Shown: one piece after another, positions 1 to 12,556 of the stretch
How positions within the stretch are numbered: the first letter of the stretch is position 1
How the letters are laid out: every line of letters begins with the position of its first letter
Assembly (NCBI RefSeq): GCF_030936135.1
Contig: NC_082608.1
Coordinates: forward strand, 9,083,535 to 9,147,534
Source of the DNA: Gavia stellata
Lineage: Eukaryota > Chordata > Aves > Gaviiformes > Gaviidae
Reading direction: 5' to 3'
Length of the DNA stretch: 64,000 bases
Translations under genes and position numbers: made by a program
The notes under the pieces: model-generated
What the model saw: only the letters and a program-made list of their open reading frames with translations
Databases searched by the model: none
Told to the model about the DNA's origin: nothing

Positions 1-3000
1 CAAGAGCAGATAATCTGTCCATTTGAAGACCACCGAGCTGTGAAAATTTTCTTCCTAAAGACACCCATGACATCTAGCTTTGCTTCCTTGCTTGTGTTGT
101 GCTTTTTTCATACATAGCATGCTTGTTTCCAGTTATGTCTGTGCCTTTGACTAGTTCTTTTGTATCCTTTGTGACTGGTTCACATTAGAGCAAAGAGCTG
201 CAGGATTCAATAGCAATTAAGAAGAATAGGAGAAGCAAAGGGCTTTTTAAAATAAGCTATTTTTCCTGCAGATTTAGTAAGAAGGAATGGAGGGGGAGGA
301 AAGAGGAAGCTGATGTAGATTGAGGGGATATGGCAGAGTGCTGGGACCAAGATAGTATTCCTATCACATGTTTCAGAGCCAAGCAATGACCCTGCAGAAT
401 AGGAACTTCTTACTGCAGGCTTGGCCTGTCAAAATTGTCGCTTAATTTCTTTATCAGAAATGCTACAATATATTTTGAAAATAGAAACTTCGTAATAATC
501 TGATTCTGATTTTTGTGGTGGTATGCATTTTATTTTACTGTGTGGGACTGTAAGACACAGCTAGATAGGTTCCCAGGCTGCCTTGTTATCTAGGTAACAA
601 CCTTCATTATATTAAAACAAACAAAAAAAACCCCTCATATGCTGGAGGAAGTGGTATTGGTTATTCTATTCCTGAAAGAGGTTACCATCAAGTAAGACTC
701 AGAGTGGCCTGGAGTCTTGCTAAAGCATACTTAATACTTAACAAGGGGTGAATCTTTTTATAAAGATATATACATTTCAGTATCCTGGTAAAATTTAAGC
801 CGAATTAAATTTCTTGACCCAAGTTTTCCTTTTCCAGTAATTTCCAACTGTATTACTTAAGACGTTTGCTTGCACATTTGATGTAGTTTACTATTGTGGA
901 TAGTGAATCTCAGAACTTTGGATTTTGAATCCATACAAAATTTGTGAGGGGGGAGGGTCCATATCTGATTTATATATAAATCACAATTTTAAGGGCTGGG
1001 GGTCTAGTGGGTTGCAGGAGATCGGGGGATGTGAGAGACATGCTACAGGAAGACTGAATATTTTCACCTAAATAGCCTCTTAGTTGTATATCAAAAGACT
1101 TAGTATTTTTAACGTCTTACAAAAATGGTATTGTGATTCTGTAAGACAGTGTTTTGCTAATAGAGAAGTGAGTCAAAACTGCTTGCAGATAAGACTGCGA
1201 AGCGGAAAGTTTTAATAGTGTCTGTAGAAACCACGGTATCCTATGAGTAGCATATGATAAAATGTCAGGCAGGTGCAAGTTCTTCACTAGTTACGGATGA
1301 GAACTGGAGTTGTCTTAAGAAGGCATAAAGCTTGCAAACCTGTGTTAATCCCTGGTACTCTTTGATATCAAGATTTCAGTTCTTTAAAGCTGAAGTCTCT
1401 CAGAACAAGCCAGTGCTTTGGGAGGACAGCGGAGAAGGGAAACTTGAGAAAGTGTTTTTGCTAAGAAGTCTACAAACTGTTAACAGTAACCAGGGGAAAA
1501 AAAACCAAGTATTTTTAATTTTGCTGGGTGCTGACATATTCAGGTGGTGGCTGGATTTGTTTGGATCAGGAAGTATGAAAAAAAGGGAGGGTTTTAGATA
1601 TGAAAATAGAAAAGGTTAATGTGGAATAACCAGTGTGTGTAGTGTCTGTGCTCAGAACAACTCCCAGCATTGTTATTTGTAAATGGTGGGAGGGAGGAAG
1701 TGAAGCAACCCAGACTGAATGTACATATAGAAACTAATTTATCTTAAACTAAAGGGTAGGACTTGCAGTGAAACTCAGTTTCTTAGCTTTCATTTCAAAC
1801 TCAATACACTAGAGAATATTGTCTTGTGTAGCCAGGGAGCCAGCAGAAATCGCTTGCATTCCAAGTATCAGACATGCTTTGATTTGTCTTACTTTGCTAA
1901 GCAAGTTTCTTGTTTTCAGATTAAAAACGAGTGCATCGTTGTGTGTCCAGGCTCCACATTAAGCAATTTTACTTGCAGGGAAAGGTGAGCTTGCATGTCA
2001 TTTAAGTTGTGTAGAAATATTTAAGTAGAGGATTTTGTTGCTGTGTGTGTCTGTGTCGGTATTAAATCAGAACACAGTGGTAAAGGATTTTTTCAGTTTC
2101 TCCCAGTTAGCTGTTTAACGCAAGCACTTGACTTCACAGGGAAGGCAGTCTGGAGTGGTGTCCGTAGCTCTAACACAGATAGACAATCAGATGCGAAGCC
2201 AAATCTAAAAAAGTTGTTATGAAAGTGGACCCATTGAAGGAATAACCATGTGAGTAGGTGGAGATAATGAGATGCTGGGATATTTTTTCCGCATGGTGTT
2301 TTCCATTATTTTTCCAATGCTGCTTTGTCTTTCACTTACCCATTGCTGCTTTAGGTGTCTTAGTGGAGCAGTCTGCCGGAGTATGCTGTGGGCAAAAGAG
2401 TGAGCATGTGTGTGTCTGTGTGTTGAGGAGACAGGGGTCTGTCAGGCGAGCGTTGTGTTGTGATTGTAAATTAGTCCAGGCCACTGTGGAACTTGGATTA
2501 GAGATGGAGTTCCACAGCTAGACACCAACCTTAAAGCTCTATATTTATTCCGCTCTCCTTTGTGTCTACAAGCCTGGTCTTCTGCTGACAGAGCTGGTTG
2601 GTTTTGTTTTTTTTCTTAAGCAGTTGTGTCAGCTACCCGTGGCTAGCTAAACTGGGATATAAATAGTCATGAAATAGTGGTGTTTATGAAAGTGGTATTA
2701 TGAAATCATATTATTTTATGAGTTTTGTCATATGCTGTACTGTAACTTAGTGTACTTGAGCACTGCAGTATGCAAACTTCTTGAAGGCTTGCTGTTGTGT
2801 GTCTGTAGCATTGAAACAAGCCACCATCAGCAGAGGGAATTTAGGGCTTTCACTTGCTCACTGAGGTGTTAGCATGCTATGTTCTATATCTGGGATAAGA
2901 TTGAAAGTCTGCAGTATAGAAAGTCCAGAAATGTTCATGGTGACAAATTTGGAACCTGACTTCTGCCTTATATCTGCTCTTTGCTCTTGGACACTGTAAT

Positions 3001-3445
3001 TAAACTCTTGGGTTTCTGTTACTTAGATGTAAAATAGGGGGACAAATGTTGTGTTTAATGACGATATTGTAAAATAGCTTTGTTTTCTAGGATGGGAGGT
3101 GTTTATGTAAAAGAAAAAAAAACAACCCAAAAAACTGGAGGAACACTTGAATACTCCTTTGTGTCAGGAATCAATATAATGTTAATGACTCATTCTTTCT
3201 TCATCGTTAAAGAGCAGAAATTCAGTCATGCTTTTGGATGACTAATTCTGTGACTCTTCAAGCACCTTTGTGTGCCTCCATTCCTCCCTCCTCTCTCTCA
3301 ATCCTCCCTGCATAGGAGTTGATTGTCTAACTTCTTTTCAATTCAAGTACTCTATTCCACATAATTTATTAACTACTATGTAACATGCATTATATTTCCA
3401 GATAATGGAAAAAGCTTCTAATAGTGATTCTTTTTTCTTCTACAG
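1..3445 (+). other. C16orf87: C16orf87 last intron (partial, 3' part)
   Basis: This stretch precedes the recognised last coding exon and ends in a pyrimidine-rich tract plus TACAG acceptor (AG at 3444-3445). I looked for the upstream Arg/Lys-rich coding exons of the family and saw none, so they probably lie left of the window. The sequence is AT-rich with no repeat family that I recognise. Its assignment as an intron follows from the exon at 3446, not from internal signals. Confidence 0.75.
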
Positions 3446-3564
3446 AGAAACAAGAAAAAGAAGTTGACATGTATGCTAACCTTTCAGATGAAAAGGCCTT
3501 CGTATTTTCAGTGGCCTTGGCGGAAATAAACAGAAAAATTATCAATCAAAGACTTATTCTGTAA
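3446..3564 (+). CDS. C16orf87: C16orf87 (UPF0547 family) C-terminal coding exon
   Basis: The exon starts after a TTTTTTCTTCTACAG acceptor. It begins with two bases that complete a Glu codon whose first base must come from the previous exon. It then encodes 38 residues ([20 protein letters not shown], then ending [12 protein letters not shown]) and stops with TAA at 3562-3564. This matches the highly conserved C-terminus of C16orf87 as I remember it, differing only by conservative changes. The family is a small basic protein of about 150 residues with an N-terminal Cys-rich zinc-ribbon-like part, which lies outside this window. Its function is poorly known. Its position next to MYLK3 on the same strand agrees with vertebrate synteny. 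Confidence 0.95.
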
Positions 3565-4000
3565 CTTGTAAGCACAATCTGATGCATTTATATGCAGAAT
3601 GGCTAGCATATTTCCAAGGTGTCATGGACTCTCGGAAAGTGTGTTGTCTGCACCGACAAGGACCATAGTATTTCCTGTTAAAATTCTGCTGCTGTTCTTG
3701 GAAATTGAATTCTGTCTCTACAAGTCAGAAAGAAAGTGTTCACAAGATTGTGCTATGAAAAATCAGAAAGCAGATATGTTTTACGCCTTGAAGACAAATG
3801 CTAGACAAGTGTACAGAGAGACTGCACCGATTCCAGAGCACTTCTTTTAAATTTGCTGCCAGAAATGCAATATTTTAAATATTTTCAGAAATAAATGATT
3901 TTCCTTTAAAATTATATATTTCAGATTTTTCAGCTATATTGCAGTTTACATATGTACAGTTCACATAACTTTTTAATAAATTGATATTGCAATATTTTAT
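3565..4000 (+). other. C16orf87: C16orf87 3' UTR (proximal)
   Basis: This is non-coding sequence after the TAA stop, increasingly AT-rich towards its end, with two canonical AATAAA hexamers (3890-3895 and 3975-3980). The 3' boundary is my estimate, about 20 bases after the second hexamer. A longer alternative 3' UTR cannot be excluded. Confidence 0.6.
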
Positions 4001-4046
4001 TGACCCGGGAATTAAGTACATTTGTGATACTTAGTGTGTGTTGGTT
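3975..4046 (+). terminator. C16orf87: C16orf87 polyadenylation signal cluster
   Basis: AATAAA at 3975-3980 is followed after about 50 bases by a GT-rich stretch (TTAGTGTGTGTTGGTTTT, about 4029-4046), the arrangement expected of a cleavage site plus downstream element. A second AATAAA at 3890-3895 could serve a shorter form. Inference from motif spacing only. Confidence 0.55.
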
Positions 4047-7000
4047 TTAATCCTGTTAGGAATCTGATATTCATCCTAGAACTTCAGATTTGCATTTTTT
4101 TATTAGGTGTGATATAATTCTGGTAGGAAGAAAATTAAAGCGGTTTCATTTTGGGGGATTATTCTGCTTGACAACTTCATATTGTTTATGAATTGTCTCT
4201 AGAAAATTATTCCCTGTTACATAGAGTTGTTTTTTAAAAATGACATACACTTTTGGGGGTCAGACTTGTGAAGTTTGAGAGCTAAGCACTTGTTTTGTAA
4301 CAGCGATTTGCTTGGTGTCTGCCTTGTCCCGCTGGTAAGTACTTCTCCCATACTCTTTCTTGGCTCATCATTTACTGGCGAGAGAGAGAGAAGCAGGCAT
4401 CAGAGATGTAGATCTGCAGCTAGCATCTTCTTACTGGTATTTTCAAAAGACGAGAATATGCTAGTTCCTTTTACTCTCATCAGCTTTTTTTGCCTGTCTT
4501 CTAAAAGTGTAATTCTTAGCAGTATTGTCTTTGGACTGTCGACTGTAAATACCAAAGCAAAAGTCTACCTGAGTGGGCAAAAATGAGCTGTTTTGGTAGA
4601 AATAGGATTGGGGAAGACATTCAACAACGTGGTCTGTGTTAAAGTGGTATAGTGCCATTTGAGCCAAAACTCTTACTTTAATAAATATATGGGGGGTTTG
4701 TCTCAGTAAAAAGAAGGAAAAAAAAAAGCCTAAGGCCTGTAAAATCCTGAGGGAGGAGGTGTAGGAGGTAATTGCATTTGTAAAATCTGCCATACTAGCT
4801 TTTTGTCACCTTTCATTCACTCTTTTCCAAAAAAGGGAATGCAACTAAATGTCTTAGTTTTTCTTCAGTATTACTTATGCTTTTCAGTGTCACATCACTT
4901 TAATAGTGAGAATTACCTAATGAGGTTCTGCGACAGAATTGATCTCTGGGTGGAAGCAGAGATTTTTATTAATAAAGCTAGACTATCGAATACTGGCAGT
5001 TTTTTAGTTATTGGTTAAAGGAAGGAGCTGTGACAGTTTTGAGTTAAGCCACAAGGACTGTTCAGAGGCAAACTTTGTAAGCAGAAGCAGGAAACATGGA
5101 AAGTGATTTTTAATTCTTAACTCCTAAGGAGTAATTGAGGTCTTTTTTAACACTGGACAAGAGGGATGGGTGTGGAAATGCACTAAAACCACTAATACAC
5201 ATTTGTCTTTATTCCAGTAAATGAGAAATTGCGAACACAAGACCTACTTCCTTACATCATGTAGACTTCTGCTTTCCAGAACTGTAGACTGTCACAGATA
5301 CCAGTAGTAAGGATAGATGAGTAACTCGTGAGGATAGACGATATGTTTGCCTGGTAAGTTATTAAAGTCAGAATGACAAAGGGGAAGTTGTAATTTTGAA
5401 AACTTAAGATATGATCAGGCTTGTGTTGCTTCTGTTGCTAGAATGAAATCTACTGTTTTAAGAAGGGACAAAGGGAACTACTAATGCAGTCTGTTCGGCA
5501 CTCTAACCTGCATTCCTACAGGTATCTGTTTCTTTCTGCTCCTGTTCATGGAACTAAAGTTATCATCAGAGGACTGAAGTTAATGTTGTTAGATGTGACA
5601 AAATTTAACTTATGATTTTTACATTTAGATTGGTGCCTTCTCTGATAAGTACTGAAAAATACGTACCTCTCAAAAGCGCAAGGCTGTTTTTTCTCCTTCA
5701 TTGGTGGAGTCTCTCTTGAAACAGTGGTTGGGTTCTATTTCTGTACTTCTTCCCTTTGTCTTCCCCAGGTCTCTGCTGTCAGCTCTTTCCCACTTGTGGT
5801 CATGCTATTTTTCTTCCCCTGCTGGCTTCCAGTTTCTGCGAGAAAGCTGTGATGGAAGCAGGTGGCCTTGAAAATATACTAGGGAGAGAGTGGTTCTTTG
5901 CCAGTGGATCTTGCAAAGCAAGAGTCCTGATTTTTCTCTTCCCACCAACCAGAAACAAACCATTCTTTCATATATAGACAGGACACTTCAGCGTCTTCCA
6001 AAAGCCCTGCTAACTCTGTGGCTGTGGTATGCCAAGACATAGATTTCTTTGAACATATTCAGTGACTGAACTGGAAAGCGTTGGCATTGTATGAAATAGG
6101 CATCAACATGATGACATCTCAAAGAGCTCTTTCTTTGTGTGTTAGAGATGATCAATGGACGTAACACTGTGGCAAATCATTGTAGGTTATAGGTGTAAAA
6201 CGTATTGGCTCTCGGTCTATGAAGCTAAAATAAAGCCAGTGACATCTAAATGATGAGAGAGTCAAATTCTACGTACTGCACCTCTTACTTACTTGGAAAC
6301 TGCAAAGTTTCCAAGAACTAGCAAGAATAAATATATAACACTTCAGGAAATTGCTTATGCAATTTTTTTTTTGTGACTGTAGTTCCAGTGTAAGATTTTA
6401 GGCCCTACCTTTGAACATCTTTGTGGTTCAGTGTAACCTAATTTGTTTCACTGCATTTTGTAGCATGAGACCTCACACAGAAAATTAGTCTTCTTTCAGA
6501 AAAAGTGAATTAGGCTGCAGTTTTTTTAATTAACTTGAAAGAAGATCAAATATATCACTACCATAAAAATAACACTCCAACTCTATACTGCCTCTACATG
6601 TTGACTTACCTGACTAGATAAACTTGATGTTGTGAACTGGATGGTTGAGGATTGTACTGGAGAACTGCCTGTTTATAAACCACCATCTAGCAAGTTCTGC
6701 TTTCTCGTGCTTCTTTCCCTCTTTTTCTGAAGAACTATGCTTCCAGTGTTCATAGCTCTGTAATAGCATGTCAGACCATCAAGCAGGTTCACAGTTTAAA
6801 TTCTGGCTTGAGATTTCTCTGCACTTACTCTATTCCACTACTAGATGGCAGCCTTATTCTAAAGACAGTTACTGTCTAGTCAGGCATTCTTAATATTGAT
6901 ACTAGGAAGAGCATATTATTCAGTTTTCAGTGAAAATGCTTTGAAAGATTATTTTTCTTTAGAACATCACTCATTCATATCTAACATGGGAGCTTAAAAT

Positions 7001-9232
7001 CCTGCTAATGGGTGTTACTGGCTATCTGCACGGAAAGTAGATGGCTTCATCAGTTGTGTGGGATGTTAGCTCTTGAGCTGTGAAAATTGGTAGAGATAAA
7101 TAATTTGTCAAGACCAAAGAACTCTGAAATTTCAATTGGCAATTTAATAAAAAAAGGTTTCAGGAAACTCTTCTTCACCTCCCCTGGAAGTCCTGTATAT
7201 GTAAGCTTTCTTTGGTCAAATTTTACAGACATCTCTAATTTTCCTATTATTTTCACTCTAATACTGTTACGGTTGATTAAAAAAAGTTGAAAATGGGGCA
7301 AGGTATTGGGGCATACTTTGCCGATTATCATCACCCTGCAGTTGGGTAGCAGAATTTACAGAGAGGGAGACTAGAATTGAGATATTTGCTTCAAATATCA
7401 GGTCCCAAACAAGATCTTTGGGTGGGTTTTAGGTAGTGCTTTTTAATTTTTTTGAGTTTTTCTACCTTTTTTTGAGTGAAACAGTGATTCATGCAGGCTA
7501 CTAGCAGCACTGTGTCTGTTCCTTGTATCTTGGACTGTGCTATCAAGGATCTTACTGCCTAACAGGACATGGTGCTTGACTTTGTTCTTTAAGATACTGA
7601 TAACCTTAAAAGGTATTGCTAACCTGTGATTAAACAGTGTAACCAGAAAGCTGCCTTAAACCACTGTTTAGCTTAAGCCTTTCTGAGTTGCTGTTCTCCA
7701 GAACATGATTCCTCTGCATGCGTGGACATGTGCAGGCATTGCTGGTGTCCTCTTTTGTATCTCTGGGTGCATCTATGCAAGTGTTTTTGTTTGGATTAGG
7801 AGTGTGTATTTCAAGCAGATCTCATGATAGTCTATACTTCCAGCGCCTATGTTTGCATCATGGAATGGTCTTAGGGAGCAGGAAGTAGATTCCTTTTTAC
7901 AAAAAATTGACCTTGAAGATGTCCTTCAGCTGTTAGCAGGTGCTTGGTCTGCAGGACCAGGACTCCCTGTAGCAGGTGTTGGGCTCTCAGTACCAACAGG
8001 TTCACCCTATAGATTCCCTGTTGTGCCTCACTTCTTGCTTATTATGAAAATACAGCACAGCAAATGTTAAGAAGCTTAACCAACACTTTCAGGTGAGTTT
8101 AAAAGCAATTAATCCTTCAAGGTATTAACAATGTCATTGGCATTCTGTAGTACTTTGTACTTTTTTATTTCACTGTGGATTCTGGCAAATATCCTCTAGT
8201 GAATCTACCCGTAGCATTTCAAGATGTTGCTTTCCCCAGTTATTTGCCTGTCCTTTTTGGAGGTTGCCACTTAGGTAGTAGTGGTGGTAGACAGCTCTAA
8301 TAAGTAGTAGAATATTTTTTTTCTTTCCTCTACTTTAGGCTGTCACTTTCAAAACTCACTAGTAGTTACAGAATTCTGACAGTCTGGCTGCCCCAATGTT
8401 ATATCTGATTAAGCATTTTTTCAGTTGAGATGAAGATGATCAGTTTTGCTGCCTTGTGTTTGATCAGACACTGCAGAAATACACTGCATGATTTCAGTAG
8501 ATATTGTGAATTCATAATGAACTGGAAGTATCTGTAAATCAATGTACTAGAGCGTTTTGGGGATTTTTTTGCTCTTACTTTAAAAAGGGTTGCTCATAGC
8601 TGCTAGCTGTTGATTGGGATGTGTAATCTAAGTAAAAAGCAAGAAATTGATTAGGCAGAAGGCAGTGGAAATAGATAAATCTATGTGTTTCTTTTTTTTT
8701 CCTCCAGAAGAAAACCTAAACCTGCTTTCACCGAAGTCGTTTAATTTCAAGCTCAAAACATGATTCTCATGAATCATTTGGTGTCATCATGCAGCATATC
8801 CCCCATGAAGAAGTCAGGTAACCCTCCCTCATCTTCCCACCACAAGCTGCTTTTCATGGTGCTTTTTTAGCTTTGTACATAGAACCTGAACTCCATCTTA
8901 TAAAAGTTAGGTTACTGCCTTTGGTCTCCTACTATGCATTATTTTTCTCAATCATAACTTAGTCTTTAATTTTGTCATAAGGATTAAGAAATAAATACTA
9001 TTTTTTAATCCTGGACAGCGTTGAAGACCATAAAATGCTGTTAAGAACAGTGAGTGTTCCAGATATCGGGAGTACACGTGTTAATAGTCTGGCAATTTTC
9101 CAAGTCTTAGTGGGTTTTCTTTTGTCTTGGAATAAACAGCTTTTGAATATTTCATTGAAAATATCTTGCTAATAAATAAAAATCTTCAGATTGAGATCAG
9201 AGTTGCTTTATTTGGAGAAGTTGTGGAGCAGA
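4047..9232. other. Intergenic sequence, no gene recognised
   Basis: AT-rich sequence between C16orf87 and MYLK3. The open frames here are short, have no recognisable domain and lack consistent splice context. I see no RNA gene and no interspersed repeat that I can name. Scattered AATAAA hexamers occur, as expected by chance in AT-rich DNA, and could belong to a longer C16orf87 3' UTR. Confidence 0.6.
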
Positions 9233-9258
9233 ATGTGTGTGTTTGTGTGTGTGTGTGT
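9233..9258. repeat. (TG)n microsatellite
   Basis: Alternating TG dinucleotides, interrupted once by TTTG, followed by a CA/TG-mixed stretch (ACATGCACACGTGAGCACATG). Alternating purine-pyrimidine tracts of this kind can adopt Z-DNA. Likely polymorphic in length. Confidence 0.85.
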
Positions 9259-9970
9259 ACATGCACACGTGAGCACATGTAATGATATGCATGGTTGGAG
9301 TCTGCTGGTCTGGGACCCAGTTCCTGATCCTCAACAACAGCAAATCTTTAGATCTAGTTTTGTTATAACGTGCGTAAGAGGTGCACTAGTTATTAGAGTT
9401 ATCTTGTGAAACCACACAGAGTGTCCTGAAATTAGTACAGGTTTTGTCTTGAACACAAGACAAAAGTCAGAGAAAAGGCATGAGCGTAAGAAACTTATGT
9501 AAAGAATAGCTGTTATTTCATGTGAGACTGTCAGCTGGAGGATTTTATTAAAACTATGAAATGTTGTGTAACCTCAAATAAATGTAGTTAGAAATGCAGG
9601 GCTCAATTTTTTGAAATTCACTAAGGAACCTATGTTATTGTATAATGAGGGTTAAGGTATAATTGCTTTTTACTTTAGCTTTCTGAAACAGTGGAGGATA
9701 ATGATTACTTCCTATCATATTGAAAAAGAAACAAAACTATCTGTTCTTTAAGATGAAGCAATTTCAAAGAATGAAAAACAATACAGTAAGTTATGAGATA
9801 CTGAAGACATTGAAATATATCGAGTCTTGGCCAAGTACTGATTGAGAGCCTGATCTTGTAGTTTTACCTCTTAATTCTGTTGAAAAAGAAGAAACTAAAT
9901 TAAAAACTTAAAAGTAGAATTTTTTTTTTTACAATTTTTACTATTCTGTACCAAACTGAGAGGACAAATC

Positions 9971-9990
9971 CATCCTCAAATTTGAGGATG
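9971..9990. repeat. Perfect 20-bp palindrome
   Basis: The sequence reads CATCCTCAAA followed by its exact reverse complement TTTGAGGATG, with no spacer. It lies in intergenic DNA with no associated gene. It could be a dyad protein-binding site or a chance palindrome. Confidence 0.85.
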
Positions 9991-11307
9991 AGCGTTAGAA
10001 TTTACTCTTAGGATTTTTTACAGTGACAGGTCTTGACATCAAATGAAAAGTTTTCAAGAAGGTACTTTTAAAACAAACTGTTTATTTAACTGAATGTTTA
10101 AAATGATGGAATGTCTTTCTAACACTTACATAGAGGGGTGTTTTGAGCATAGTACCTCAAAGCAGTGAATAATGGGCTGAATGGAAATTAAGAAGCCTAA
10201 TTTAGATAAACACTAATAGCTGCATTCTGAAGAATAGTCTAATTGTCCTGATAGGGCAAAAGTGTCCCACATTGTGTAGGATTACTCATGAGTCTAGTCA
10301 CTTCTTAATGTATTTTTCTTCATTTTTGCTTATGCCCATTTTAAAAAGATCTGAGAGTCTTATCCAAAATACTTAGCTTACATTTCTTGGCACTGACCAC
10401 ATTATGAACTTGGCAACCTGTATGATGTTGCTTACAACATTCACAGTGCTATCTACTGGCACACAGTTACTTAGCAACAGTGAAGCTCGCATTTACGTAC
10501 AGCTCCTGCGTGTGCATCTAAATGTAGTTCTGGAAAAAAAAAAAAGGTTAAAGGAGTACAGAGTTTGGAAGAGGAAACAGATACTTTAACAATTTGTACT
10601 GTTCAGCAATTTTGATTTTGAGGCTGATGGCAACAGTACATAGGAAAATATGTCTCAAAATGTTTTGTCTTTTAAAATCTTTATTAGACTGTTAATGTAT
10701 TACAAAACTTGAAAACAAAATGAACAGAACCGTACTCCTACCAACTATAGAAACATCAAAAATAAAAATACAGCAAATGGAAAAGAGCAGGGGACATGTT
10801 CTATTTTGAATGCCTACATTAGAAATGTGTTCCTGGGAAACAAGATTTATTATTTGAATATGGGGAATGTGAGAAAGTCACAAAAATGGTATCTAGATAT
10901 CTTGTGAGACTAACAGATAGGTTGGCATTATATTAGATTATTTCTGAGATTGTTTGCTGCTTGTCAGTTTACTACTGCTGCTTTGCTGATCAAGCTGTAA
11001 TATCTGAAGGGGTTTTTGACAGCTTGCACTTTCTATGACTGCAGTAATACTCAAAAGTACAATGACTTAAAAGGCCACTTGCAGATTGTTATCGTATGAT
11101 GATTACATTAATCTCAATTTCTGGGATTTCAGGCATGCAGTTCTCATTACTAGCCAGTGTTATAGTTGCAGTGGAGTTTCCTTATATAGCAAAGGGAGAA
11201 AGATAATTGTGGCTCACTCCAGACATGAGAAGGAGGCAGGGACCAGAGTGACCAAGCTAGGAATGATGAGGATAGAAAAAAGAAAAGCTAGACTTAGCTA
11301 AAGAATG
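9991..11307. other. Intergenic sequence, no gene recognised
   Basis: AT-rich sequence with short A-runs and no supported gene, up to the point where CR1 similarity begins. The exact CR1 boundary is uncertain by roughly 20 bases. Confidence 0.55.
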
Positions 11308-12556
11308 GAGAGGCCAGCACGGGTTCGTGAAAGGCAGGTCCTACTTGACCAACCTGATCTTCTATGACCAGGTGACCTGCCTAGTGGATGAGGGAAAGGC
11401 TGTGGATGTTCTCTACCTGGACTTTAGTAAAGCCTTCGACACTGTCTACCACAGTATTCTCCTGGAGAAACTGGTGGCTCGTGGCCTGGACAGGTGCACT
11501 CTTTGCTGGGTGAAAAACTGGCTGAATGGCTGAGCCCAAAGGGTTGTGGTGAATGGAGTTAAATCCAGTTGGTGGCTGGTCACAAGCAGTGTCCCCTGGG
11601 GCTCAGTTTTGGGACCGGTCTTGTTTAATATATTTATCGATGATCTGGATGAGGGGATTGAGTGCTCCCTCAGCAAGTTTGCAGATGACGCCAAGTTGGG
11701 TGGGAGTGTTAATCTGCTTGGGGGTAGGAAGGCTCTGCAGAGGGATCTGGACAGGCTGGATCGATGGGCCGAGGCCAATTGCGTGAGGTTCGAGGACCAA
11801 GTCCTGCATTTGGGTCACAGCACCCCCACGCAACGCTACAGGCTTGGGGATGAGTGGCTGGAAACCTGCCCGGCGGAAAAAGACCTGGGGGTGTCAATCG
11901 ACAGCCGGCTGAATGAGAGCCAGCAGTGTGCCCAGGTTGCCAAGAAGGCCAACAGCATCCTGGCTTGTATCAGAAATAGTGTGGCCAGCAGGAGTAGGGA
12001 GGTGATCGTGCCCCTGTACTCGGCGCTGGTGAGGCCGCACCTCGAATACTGTGTTCAGTTTTGGGCCCCTTACTACAAGAAGGACATTGAGGTGCTGGAG
12101 CGCGTCCAGAGAAGGGCAACGAAGCTGGTGAGGGGTCTGGAGCACAAGTCTGATGAGGAGCGGCTGAGGGAACTGGGATTGTTCAGTCTGGAGAAGAAGA
12201 GGCTGAGTGGGGAGACAATACCACTCTCTACAATTACCTGAAAGGGGGTTGCAGACTGGTGGGTGTTGGTCTCTTCTCCCAAGTGACAAGTGATAGGACA
12301 AGAGGAAATGGCCTCAAGTTGCACCAGGGGAGGTTTAGGCTGGATATTAGGAAAAATGTCTTTCCGGAGAGAGTGGTGAAGCATTGGAAGAGGCTGCCCA
12401 GGGAGGTGGTGGAGTCACCATCCCTGGAGGTGTTCAAGGAATGTGTGGACATGGCATTGTGGGACCTGGTTTAGTGGGCATGGTGGTGTTGGTTGATGGT
12501 TGGACTTGATGATCTTACAGGTCTTTTCCAACCTTAGTGATTCTGTGATTCTGTGA
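11308..12556 (+). mobile_element. CR1 LINE retrotransposon, 5'-truncated copy
   Basis: A CR1-family non-LTR retrotransposon in sense orientation, truncated at its 5' end so that only the C-terminal part of ORF2 (reverse transcriptase) and the 3' UTR remain. Seen directly: the RT motif DFSKAFDTV (about 11420-11446), the catalytic motif as FADD rather than the commoner YADD (about 11680-11691), the typical tail segments [12 protein letters not shown] and [15 protein letters not shown], the 3' UTR phrase GATGATCTTACAGGTCTTTTCCAACC, and two direct octamers ATTCTGTG (12540-12555) that form the CR1 3' end. The frame is broken by a TGA at 11531-11533 and by a frame change near 12215, so the copy is dead. 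GC content is clearly above the flanking DNA. No target-site duplication is evident, as is usual for CR1. Confidence 0.95.
11327..12474 (+). pseudogene. Degenerate CR1 ORF2 reverse-transcriptase remnant
   Basis: Coding remnant inside the CR1 copy. The first segment (to 11533) carries RT motif A and ends in an in-frame TGA. The same frame resumes (11546-12241) with the FADD motif and the post-RT region. The reading then shifts frame for the final segment (12259-12474), which ends at TAG. Endonuclease and 5' parts are absent. The breaks show that it makes no functional RT. Open frames on the opposite strand across this stretch are shadows. Confidence 0.9.

Noticed and set aside
3599-3850. 83-codon open frame downstream of C16orf87
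   Set aside because: Lies in the 3' UTR after the stop and before the AATAAA signals. No similarity recognised.
9191-9409. 72-codon frame over the TG microsatellite
   Set aside because: Composition (alternating Cys/Val) comes from the dinucleotide repeat.
11446-12452. Several minus-strand open frames across the CR1 copy
   Set aside because: Shadows of the GC-rich sense RT sequence. They have no recognisable domain, and the sense strand explains the conservation.
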